A stretch of 9,458 nucleotides of DNA from NCBI GenBank assembly GCA_003131705.1, contig PKUY01000213.1, positions 1,208 through 10,665 of the forward strand, given 5' to 3'. The notes under the pieces are model-generated. The model saw only the letters and a list, made by a program, of their open reading frames with translations. It was not told the DNA's origin and did no database searches. Numbering within the stretch: position 1 is the stretch's first letter; each line of letters opens with the position of its first letter. This document shows, in pieces, positions 1-6,042 of this stretch. Source of the DNA: Acidobacteriota bacterium. GTDB lineage: Bacteria; Acidobacteriota; Terriglobia; Acidiferrales; UBA7541. A program made the translations under genes and the position numbers.

Positions 1-856
1 TCTGGGCGCGAGTGGCGAATCCCGCATCTTGCAGGCTGAACGGAGCGGGAACTTCGGGCCAGACGACGATGCCGGGTATCCGAGTGGCGGCATCCACGCT
101 GATCTGCTCGAGCTCGTCGAGGTCGCGGCTGTGCAGCTGCATCCAATCGGGCGAATACTCGTAGGATTGAGCGAAATTCGTCTGGACTAGATGTGCCACA
201 TAGCGCGCTGGCGCTTGCGGCACGAAATAGCGTCCGCCCCCGGCTATCAGAATCAGCAGTGCGGTGATGGCGATTGCCGCGTTCCACGTTCGCTGCCTGC
301 GCACCAGGATGGCATACGCGACGAGCGACCCGTATGCCGCCAGAACGAAGCTCAGCCCGTAGATTCCCGTGACCGCAGTGAGTTGCAGAAGCGCGAGATT
401 GCCGCTCGCAGCGTAACCGATGAGGTTCCACGGGAAAGCGAAGATTGGAAGATTCCCACGCGCAAATTCGAGCGCCACCCACAGGAACGGAGCGAGCGCA
501 CAAGCGAACGCAGGACCCTTCCTCGAAACCTGCGCCACGCCCCAGGAAAAAAAGGCGCAGATAATGCCGCCTGCGACGGCGACCAGTCCGAGAATTCCCG
601 CCGACGTCCATGGGTCCACGTTGCCGTATTGGCGGATGACGACATCCATCCACGGCAGGCAGATTGGATAGAACACCAGCCCGTAAAGAAATCCGTAGAG
701 CGGAGCCACGGCCGGCCGCGCTCCGAATGACGCGAGTACCAGCAATCCAATCGACACCCATGCCAGCAGCGGCACATTGTAATTCGGGAACGAAAGTGCC
801 AAAGCGGCGCCACTCGCGAGGGCGAGCAGCACTCGCGTATGCCATGAAGAATTCAT
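1..856 (-). CDS. lnt: Apolipoprotein N-acyltransferase, N-terminal part (cut by left edge)
   Basis: Lnt moves an acyl chain from a phospholipid to the N-terminal cysteine of diacylated lipoproteins at the inner membrane. The reading frame is open from an ATG at 854-856 to the left edge: 285 codons and no stop. The first ~210 residues are strongly hydrophobic, as expected for the multi-helix membrane domain, with family-like stretches APFLWVALEFARG (122-134) and FPWNLIGYA (141-149). The nitrilase-like domain begins near HLVQTNFAQ (222-230), and GIVVWPE (262-268) supplies the likely catalytic glutamate at 268, matching Glu267 of E. coli Lnt. The Lys and Cys of the triad, and roughly 230 more residues by comparison with the ~512-residue E. 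coli protein, lie outside the window. It starts 22 bases after the SPOR gene; no strong ribosome binding site precedes the ATG, so translational coupling is possible. Family assignment is secure; the exact start is less so. Confidence 0.95.
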   Translation of the reverse strand, partial: MNSSWHTRVLLALASGAALALSFPNYNVPLLAWVSIGLLVLASFGARPAVAPLYGFLYGLVFYPICLPWMDVVIRQYGNVDPWTSAGILGLVAVAGGIICAFFSWGVAQVSRKGPAFACALAPFLWVALEFARGNLPIFAFPWNLIGYAASGNLALLQLTAVTGIYGLSFVLAAYGSLVAYAILVRRQRTWNAAIAITALLILIAGGGRYFVPQAPARYVAHLVQTNFAQSYEYSPDWMQLHSRDLDELEQISVDAATRIPGIVVWPEVPAPFSLQDAGFATRAQ

Positions 857-878
857 CCAGGGGTCATTCCGAGGTCGT

Positions 879-1484
879 TCAACGCTTGATGATCGCTTTG
901 AAACCAGCGTGGTCGAGCGCAGTTTTTGCCGACTCCGCCGCATGCTGGTCCGAATAGGGACCAACCTGCACGCGATAGAAATTATCCGTGGTTGGTGTCA
1001 CGACAAACGATGGAAACTTTTTCTGCTGCAACATGTCGGCCATGGCCAGCGCGTCGCTTTGATGCGTCAGCGCCGCGATCTGCAGCACGACGGATCCATT
1101 GAGCATCTTCGGCGGCTGAAAACGGGCAGAAACTGGAACCGTTCGCACGGCTGCCGCGGGCGCAGAAGCTTTCGGCGTCGAAGGCTTCGTCGCAGGCTCA
1201 AGATTATTGTTGTTGTTCTTGGAGTAGAAATCCCATTCGCTGTTTGCGGGAACGGGAGCAGTGCCCGGCGCTGTTTCCGGCTGGGCTGGCTTTGGCGCTT
1301 TCCGAGCCGGAGGAACGGTCGCCTCGGTAGACTCCGCGTGGACGGATCCGCCGTACTGCGTCTTGCCCATCACGTAGCCCAGCGTGAAGAAAACGCCACA
1401 CAAAAGCACGACGCCCAAAAAGAAGACCACCAGGTGCCTGCTCTCAAGCACCCGATCGCCGCCGCGTTTTCCGTTGCCCGCCAT
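879..1484 (-). CDS. SPOR-domain inner-membrane protein
   Basis: A 201-residue protein with bitopic FtsN/DedD-like architecture. A short basic cytoplasmic N-terminus (1-17) is followed by one membrane helix (about 18-39), a Pro/Ala/Lys-rich periplasmic linker (about 50-126) and a C-terminal SPOR domain (about 128-201; begins GSVVLQIAALT, later FYRVQVGPYSD). SPOR domains bind peptidoglycan strands stripped of stem peptides and often bring proteins to the division septum; a role in wall remodelling or division is inferred, and it should not be named FtsN on this evidence. The linker holds a run of five Asn (90-94) after WDFYSK, encoded by AAC/AAT repeats. The ATG lies one base past the stop of the slipin gene, with GGAG/GAAG sites inside the end of that gene, so the two are very likely co-translated. 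Confidence 0.9.
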   Translation of the reverse strand: MAGNGKRGGDRVLESRHLVVFFLGVVLLCGVFFTLGYVMGKTQYGGSVHAESTEATVPPARKAPKPAQPETAPGTAPVPANSEWDFYSKNNNNNLEPATKPSTPKASAPAAAVRTVPVSARFQPPKMLNGSVVLQIAALTHQSDALAMADMLQQKKFPSFVVTPTTDNFYRVQVGPYSDQHAAESAKTALDHAGFKAIIKR

Positions 1485-1485
1485 T

Positions 1486-2259
1486 CTACTTCTTCTCCGC
1501 GAACGCCTTCACCCACTGCGAAATAATGTCCACCGGCAGCGGAAACACGATGGTCGTGTTTTTCTCGACGCCGATTTCCGTCAGCGTCTGCAGGTAGCGA
1601 AGCTGAATCGCTGCGGGCTGCTTTTCCAAGACCTCCGCCGCATCCGCCAGCTTCTGGGAGGCTTCGAACTCGCCCTCCGCGTGAATAATCTTCGCCCGGC
1701 GCTCGCGCTCGGCCTCCGCCTGTTTGGCGATGGCGCGCTGCATATTCTCCGGGATGTCGACCTGCTTGACCTCAACCTTCGTTACCTTGATACCCCAGGA
1801 CTCGGTATCCTGGTCAAGGATTTGTTGCAGCTTCGCATTAACCTTTTCGCGCTCAGACAAAATCGAATCCAGCTCGAACTGCCCGACCAGGCTGCGAAGC
1901 GTGGTCTGCGCGAGCTGAGATGTAGCATAAAGATAATTTTGCACCTGCGAAAGAGCCAGGTTGGCGTCCACTACGCGAAAATAACACACCGCGTTGACCT
2001 TCACGGAGACGTTGTCGCGCGTGATCACGTCCTGCGGCGGCACGTCGAGCGTCTCGATTCGCAGCGAAATGCGGGTCAGCTTGTCGATGGGATATAGGAC
2101 AAGCTGCAATCCCGCGCCCTTGGCATGGGGCAGCATCCGGCCCAGCCGCAGCACCACTCCGCGCTCCCATTCCTTAATCACGTAGATCGAATTGAAAATC
2201 CAGAAAAGAAAAATAAGTACAAATCCCAGCGTCACGATCGTGAAAAAATCCAAGTTCAT
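1486..2259 (-). CDS. Slipin / stomatin-like SPFH-domain membrane protein
   Basis: A 257-residue SPFH (band 7) protein. One N-terminal hydrophobic segment (about 6-27) anchors it, followed by [16 protein letters not shown] (26-41), the SPFH core (about 42-170, including [14 protein letters not shown], 73-86) and a charged coiled-coil-like part [20 protein letters not shown] (168-187). The C-terminus has [11 protein letters not shown] (220-230) and a hydrophobic stretch [11 protein letters not shown] (236-246). Such proteins form oligomeric scaffolds in membrane microdomains. I chose the ATG at 2257-2259 because AGGAGG lies five bases upstream and the protein then opens like other slipins; the frame continues open to 2511 but overlaps nfeD with unrelated low-complexity sequence. 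It follows nfeD by 23 bases, the classic nfeD-slipin pair, in which the protease can cut the slipin's C-terminal hydrophobic region (known for the Pyrococcus pair). QmcA/HflK-type relatives are less likely given the NfeD partner. Confidence 0.92.
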   Translation of the reverse strand: MNLDFFTIVTLGFVLIFLFWIFNSIYVIKEWERGVVLRLGRMLPHAKGAGLQLVLYPIDKLTRISLRIETLDVPPQDVITRDNVSVKVNAVCYFRVVDANLALSQVQNYLYATSQLAQTTLRSLVGQFELDSILSEREKVNAKLQQILDQDTESWGIKVTKVEVKQVDIPENMQRAIAKQAEAERERRAKIIHAEGEFEASQKLADAAEVLEKQPAAIQLRYLQTLTEIGVEKNTTIVFPLPVDIISQWVKAFAEKK

Positions 2260-2264
2260 CGCTA

Positions 2265-2270
2265 CCTCCT
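2265..2270 (-). promoter_or_regulatory. Ribosome binding site that sets the slipin start
   Basis: The minus strand reads AGGAGG here, five bases before the ATG at 2257-2259. It sits in the 23-base gap after the nfeD stop and favours the 257-residue start over any start inside the nfeD gene. Confidence 0.75.
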
Positions 2271-2282
2271 CCGAATCACTGC

Positions 2283-3665
2283 CTACGAAGCCGCCGGCCG
2301 CGGCGATACAATTTCCACTTGAACGGTAAGCCCGTCGACGCCTTTCACGCGCGCACGCGCGCCTTTCGGGATGCTCTGGCCGGATTGCGACGCCGCCCGC
2401 CACAATTCTCCGTGTACCCGCACCAGTCCCGTGGCAGCCGCTCCGCCGATCGACTCGATCACTTCGCCCTCTTCGCCGAGCAACTCTTCCTTGCCTGCCG
2501 CCTGCTTCCACGAGCGCGAACGCAGCACAGCCCGCATCAGTATCACGACGATCACCGCGAACGGAAGCGCCACAGCAAGCGCGGTGCCAAGGCTCACGCC
2601 CATTCCCGTCAGCGGCGTGTGAATCAGCAGCAGCGCACCCAAAACCATGGACACGACTCCCCCCACACCTAGCACACCGTGGGTCGGGTATTTCGCCTCG
2701 AGAACAAACAGAGCCAGCGATAGCCCGATGAGCAACAGCCCCGTCAAGTTCACGGGCAGCATGTGCATGGCAAAAAGTGCCAGCAGGATCGCTATGCCGC
2801 CTATCACGCCCGGCGCAAACATTCCGGGATGCGTGAACTCGGTGTAAAGCCCCAGCACTCCCACAATCAGAAGAATGAAGAACGCATCGGGCTCAACAAT
2901 CCGCGAGAGAAACTTCTCGCGCCCCGTCATGCCCAGTTCCTTCACAATCGGATGCGCAAGTGCAAGTTGCATTGTCGAACCGTTGAGACGCGTGATCGTG
3001 CGGCCATCAAGTTTCGAAAACAGCTCCTCGCGCGATGACGCGACGATCTCGATCAGCTTCCCGTCGAGTGCTTCCTTTTCACTGAATGCTTTCGCATCCG
3101 TTACCGCTGTCGCTGCAAGTTCCGCATTTCTGCCGCGCTGGCTCACGTAGCTGCGCAGGTACGCGTTCGCTTCGTTGAGGATTTTCTTTTGCAGCGTATC
3201 TTCAATCTTAACGGGCTGACCGAAAGCCTCCATAATGGGTGAAGCAGCGCCCGTGTCCGTTCCCGGCGACATGGCCGCGATATCGCCGGACAGCAAAATG
3301 AAAAATCCTGCTGAAGCCGCGCGCGTTCCCGTGGGAGACACGAACGTTACAACCGGCACTGGCGAGCGCAGAATCGCCTGGATGATCGACCGCATGGAAT
3401 CGTCGAGCCCCCCGGGCGTGTTGATGGTAATCAGAACGAGGCTCGCGTGCTCGCGTCCAGCCTCTGCGATTCCGTGGACAAGATACTCGGCGAGGACCGG
3501 CTCGACTTCGCCGTCAATTCGCAGTTCGACAACATTTGCGGGCGAAGATGAATCGGGAGGTGAAGCCGCGGATACGGGCTCTACCGCCCGTGTGGCAAAA
3601 CCTAAAGAAATCCCGGCGAAGAAACATACGCCGAGCAGCAGACGTCGCAATAACCGGAAAGCCAT
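2283..3665 (-). CDS. NfeD-family membrane-bound serine protease (full-length, ClpP-class)
   Basis: A 460-residue long-form NfeD protein. A signal peptide or anchor (about 6-34) precedes a ClpP/crotonase-like protease domain (about 45-235): it has INTPGG (81-86), nucleophile Ser118 in AASAG, and candidate general base Lys161 in the [10 protein letters not shown] stretch (160-169), consistent with the Ser-Lys dyad of Pyrococcus PH1510. RGRN (177-180) is also typical. Four or five membrane helices follow (about 260-380), then a soluble OB-fold NfeD domain (about 392-455). The family works at the membrane with a slipin, and the slipin gene follows 23 bases downstream, which strongly supports the call. 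The ATG at 3663-3665 gives a sensible export signal, but it has almost no Shine-Dalgarno and lies only ~12 bases past a consensus -10 box. The function in this organism (quality control or membrane domain organisation) is inferred. Confidence 0.93.
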   Translation of the reverse strand: MAFRLLRRLLLGVCFFAGISLGFATRAVEPVSAASPPDSSSPANVVELRIDGEVEPVLAEYLVHGIAEAGREHASLVLITINTPGGLDDSMRSIIQAILRSPVPVVTFVSPTGTRAASAGFFILLSGDIAAMSPGTDTGAASPIMEAFGQPVKIEDTLQKKILNEANAYLRSYVSQRGRNAELAATAVTDAKAFSEKEALDGKLIEIVASSREELFSKLDGRTITRLNGSTMQLALAHPIVKELGMTGREKFLSRIVEPDAFFILLIVGVLGLYTEFTHPGMFAPGVIGGIAILLALFAMHMLPVNLTGLLLIGLSLALFVLEAKYPTHGVLGVGGVVSMVLGALLLIHTPLTGMGVSLGTALAVALPFAVIVVILMRAVLRSRSWKQAAGKEELLGEEGEVIESIGGAAATGLVRVHGELWRAASQSGQSIPKGARARVKGVDGLTVQVEIVSPRPAAS

Positions 3666-3676
3666 CCTAAGTGCGC

Positions 3677-3685
3677 ATTATAGCA
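3677..3685 (-). promoter_or_regulatory. Candidate extended -10 promoter upstream of nfeD
   Basis: The minus strand reads TGCTATAAT, a perfect extended -10 (TGn plus TATAAT), inside the 80-base gap between the amidohydrolase stop and the nfeD ATG. No good -35 hexamer lies 16-18 bases upstream (the sequence there is GCGGTT-like), but extended -10 promoters tolerate this. Transcription would start near 3670-3672, leaving a leader of about 5-7 bases. It would drive nfeD, slipin, the SPOR gene and lnt. The chance of such a match in a GC-rich gap is low but not negligible. Confidence 0.4.
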
Positions 3686-3745
3686 GGAGAATCGCAAGGA
3701 ACCGCGAGAGCTTCTCCACCTGTACCCGCCTGCGACATCGTTCCG

Positions 3746-5086
3746 TTACTTCGCCGCGAGCGTCTCGTTCTTGATCACCTCGCCGCCCTTCATTACAAAC
3801 GCCACATGCTCCATCACGGTGATGTCCTGCAACGGATCCCCTGAAACGGCCACGATGTCCGCGAATTTTCCCGACTCGATCGTTCCTGTGTCGTGCGACC
3901 TTCCCAGCAAATCAGCCGCGTTAACCGTGGCGGCCTGAATGGCGCCGAGCGGCGAGAGACCTCCATGAACGAGCGATCCGAATTCCTTTGAGGAATAATC
4001 CGGATCTCCGTCGGTTCCGTACGCAATCTTCAGATGATGATGCAACGCACGTTCGAATGCCGGCTGTTGGCCGCTCAGAATGGCCTTGTCTTTTTCGGCC
4101 ATGATCGGATCGGCCCCGAGTGACGTGCCTGTTTCAGCTCCGCGCTGGAAAGCATATAGGGTCGGAACAAGCCACGTTCCGCGCTGTTCCATCAGCGTAG
4201 CGCCTTCTTCATCGAGCATCGTACCGTGCTCAATAGAATCCACGCCCGCGCGCACCGCCGCCTTGATTCCCTCCGTGCCTTCAGCATGGGCCATCACGTG
4301 CTTCCCCCCGCGGTGCGCCACCTCGACCGCTCGCGCCATCTGCGCCTCGCTGAGTTCTTCGAACCGATAATCGCTGTACGGGTCCATCACACCGCCGGTT
4401 GCCATCAGCTTGATCCAGTCCGCGCCGTATTTCATGTCGTGCCTTACTGCATCGCTCACCTCATCGATCGAATTCGCGATGTTGGGACGCCGCGCAAGCG
4501 CCTGGTCCGGTGAAAGCACGTCAGCGTCGCCGTGGCCTCCGGTGAGACTGACAAAATTCCCAGCCGAGACGATACGCGGCCCGCGAACCAAGCCTTGGCG
4601 GATCGCGTCACGCAGAGCGAGTTGACCGTAGGCCAGGTCCGACTCGCCAGCGTCACGCAGCGATGTGAACCCATGGTCGAGCCATATTTGGAGATTGTGC
4701 ACACCCCACAAAGCTCCCATGGGAGATGAGATGCGCAGGCTGGCCGACGGCGACTCATCCTTCAGATTTCCCAAGATGTGAGCATGGCAGTCTGTGAGCC
4801 CCGGCAGAACCGTCTGTCCCGAGAGATCTATCACCGGCACGCCTGGGGGCGCCGAGGGCCCCACGCTCGCAACGCGATCTCCTTCGACGACAATAAATAC
4901 ATTCGTGGCGTAGCTGCCCGTTCTGACGTCGAGCAGCCGCCCCGCGTGAATGGCGACACGTTTCGGCGCAGCCTCTGCCATCTGCGATTGGGCGGAGGCT
5001 TCTTTCGCGGCGCATGTCAGAAAAAAAGCAAACAGCCCCGCGATGAACAACCCCCTCCCGATGCCGGTCTTTAGACCGATTTTCAT
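3746..5086 (-). CDS. Secreted metal-dependent amidohydrolase (imidazolonepropionase/prolidase-like)
   Basis: A 446-residue protein of the amidohydrolase superfamily with an export signal: hydrophobic core about 12-26 and a likely cleavage after ASA near residue 32. The TIM-barrel metal ligands can be read in order: His101 and His103 (DCHAH), Lys226 (DWIKLMATGG; the carboxylated bridging lysine in binuclear members), His267 (AHAEG), His287 (EHGTM) and Asp359 (GTDGD). The C-terminal part of the small beta-sandwich is present (GTIESGKFADIVAV, 401-414). This set suggests an active binuclear metal hydrolase of the group that includes Xaa-Pro dipeptidase-like and imidazolonepropionase-like enzymes; the substrate cannot be read from sequence. 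The ATG at 5084-5086 is chosen because GGGAG lies seven bases upstream and the signal peptide begins there; the frame is open to 5503, but that extension overlaps the TPR gene. It lies 68 bases after the TPR gene. Confidence 0.9.
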   Translation of the reverse strand: MKIGLKTGIGRGLFIAGLFAFFLTCAAKEASAQSQMAEAAPKRVAIHAGRLLDVRTGSYATNVFIVVEGDRVASVGPSAPPGVPVIDLSGQTVLPGLTDCHAHILGNLKDESPSASLRISSPMGALWGVHNLQIWLDHGFTSLRDAGESDLAYGQLALRDAIRQGLVRGPRIVSAGNFVSLTGGHGDADVLSPDQALARRPNIANSIDEVSDAVRHDMKYGADWIKLMATGGVMDPYSDYRFEELSEAQMARAVEVAHRGGKHVMAHAEGTEGIKAAVRAGVDSIEHGTMLDEEGATLMEQRGTWLVPTLYAFQRGAETGTSLGADPIMAEKDKAILSGQQPAFERALHHHLKIAYGTDGDPDYSSKEFGSLVHGGLSPLGAIQAATVNAADLLGRSHDTGTIESGKFADIVAVSGDPLQDITVMEHVAFVMKGGEVIKNETLAAK

Positions 5087-5103
5087 GAAATTTCTCCCGC
5101 CAT

Positions 5104-5130
5104 CAAAAGTTGCGGCGCACTGTGACGCCG
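5104..5130 (-). terminator. Weak terminator-like hairpin between the TPR and amidohydrolase genes
   Basis: On the minus strand CGGCG and CGCCG can pair around an eight-base loop (5113-5130), followed shortly by CTTTT. The stem is only five pairs and the U-tract is short and not directly adjacent, so at most partial termination is expected. It lies wholly between the TPR stop and the amidohydrolase ribosome binding site. Confidence 0.25.
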
Positions 5131-5154
5131 AATATCGCAGATGTCGCGCGCCGA

Positions 5155-6000
5155 TTAGTTCGATACTGTTTTCCCCGGCTGGGCGGCGTAAGCAGGCGTG
5201 ACTCGCAGAACGTCCTGCACTTGCGGAGCCTTGATCACGCGCGCGAAATCGGGATCCGTTTGCGCGGCGAGAATATCCTTGTAGCCATCGTCGCGTGCGA
5301 GCTTCAAATAGTGCGCCGCATGCTCGACGTCTCCCGTTTTCGCATACGATTTCGCGAGAAGGAAATACAGCGCCGCAGGATCTGGAGCGGACCGCTGCTG
5401 CAGGATCGACCCGCTGGTTCCTTTGTGATCGAAAACACTCGGATCGATCGCTAGGGCTTTGGCGAATGCATCCATCGCATGTGGATATTCTTTGATTCCG
5501 CAATAGGCGTAGCCCAGATTACTGTAGATCGGCGCGAGATCGCCTTCGCTTGCCTTGAGGTCTGTGCGACTGATCGCCTTCTTGTAATACTTGATGGCTT
5601 TGCCGTAATGTCCGGCTGAATATTCCAGCGTCCCAAGATTATTGATGGCGCGCGAAAAATTCTTCTGCGCACTCACCGCTTTCTTGTAGAAATGTTCCGC
5701 GAGCTGGTCCTGGCCAAGCTGTTGATAGGCCATGCCCGTCGAGTTCAACAGTGCTGCATTTTGGGGATCCCCTTCCAAAATTCGCTGGAAGGCGAGAGCG
5801 GCCTCGGCATAGTCCTTGCGCGCCATCAATATCCCGGCACGCATCTCGGCGACCTGCCGGGGCGTCATCGGCGGCGTATCAGAGAATTCGGAGGTCGAAT
5901 CTTGCGACTGCGTTGCGTGCGATGCCTTCGGAGCCGGCGTAGCGCGGATACTTCCAACTGCAAAAATAAGCGGGATCGCGAAGAGGGCTAGACGTTTCAT
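5155..6000 (-). CDS. Exported tetratricopeptide-repeat (TPR) protein
   Basis: A 281-residue protein with an N-terminal signal peptide (hydrophobic core about 4-18, probable cleavage near ATPA, 20-23), a Ser/Thr-rich linker (about 24-44) and TPR repeats. Repeat-like helices can be followed at about 48-80 (ARKDYAEAALAFQRIL), 82-114 (NSTGMAYQQLGQDQLAEHFY), 116-148 (NNLGTLEYSAGHYGKAIKYY), 156-190 (NLGYAYCGIKEYPHAMDAFA) and 207-240 (LYFLLAKSYAKTGDVEHAAH). The end has the DPDFARVIK style (249-257) seen in other TPR proteins. TPRs are protein-binding scaffolds; a periplasmic or envelope partner is inferred, perhaps the neighbouring PBP, but no partner can be read directly. The ATG at 5998-6000 is chosen over an in-frame ATG at 6033 because AAGGAG lies seven bases upstream and the signal peptide begins there. 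It follows the PBP gene by 42 bases, so they probably share a transcript. Confidence 0.88.
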   Translation of the reverse strand: MKRLALFAIPLIFAVGSIRATPAPKASHATQSQDSTSEFSDTPPMTPRQVAEMRAGILMARKDYAEAALAFQRILEGDPQNAALLNSTGMAYQQLGQDQLAEHFYKKAVSAQKNFSRAINNLGTLEYSAGHYGKAIKYYKKAISRTDLKASEGDLAPIYSNLGYAYCGIKEYPHAMDAFAKALAIDPSVFDHKGTSGSILQQRSAPDPAALYFLLAKSYAKTGDVEHAAHYLKLARDDGYKDILAAQTDPDFARVIKAPQVQDVLRVTPAYAAQPGKTVSN

Positions 6001-6007
6001 TGCCCGT

Positions 6008-6013
6008 CTCCTT
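6008..6013 (-). promoter_or_regulatory. Ribosome binding site that sets the TPR protein start
   Basis: The minus strand reads AAGGAG, seven bases before the ATG at 5998-6000. The longer in-frame ATG at 6031-6033 has no comparable site, so the shorter product is preferred. Confidence 0.7.
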
Positions 6014-6042
6014 GTCGCAGCGGGCTTCTGCATACGGGCTAA

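Noticed and set aside
191..730. Long plus-strand ORFs opposite lnt, and similar ones opposite the SPOR, slipin, NfeD, amidohydrolase and PBP genes
   Set aside because: They give Arg/His/Ser-rich products with no recognisable domain and lie antisense to genes with clear family motifs; they reflect the codon pattern of the real minus-strand genes.
352..813. Minus-strand 153-codon ORF inside lnt
   Set aside because: It is in another frame of the same strand; the true frame reads as Lnt with the WPE motif.
1201..1218. Short AAC/AAT trinucleotide run as a possible variable repeat
   Set aside because: Only five codons with mixed AAC and AAT, too short and impure to suggest phase variation; it simply encodes an Asn run in the SPOR linker.
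2260..2511. N-terminal extension of the slipin frame into nfeD
   Set aside because: The extension is low-complexity Arg/Gly sequence overlapping nfeD, and an AGGAGG site marks the internal ATG at 2259.
5087..5503. N-terminal extension of the amidohydrolase frame into the TPR gene
   Set aside because: It would hide the signal peptide and overlap a clear TPR gene; GGGAG marks the ATG at 5086.
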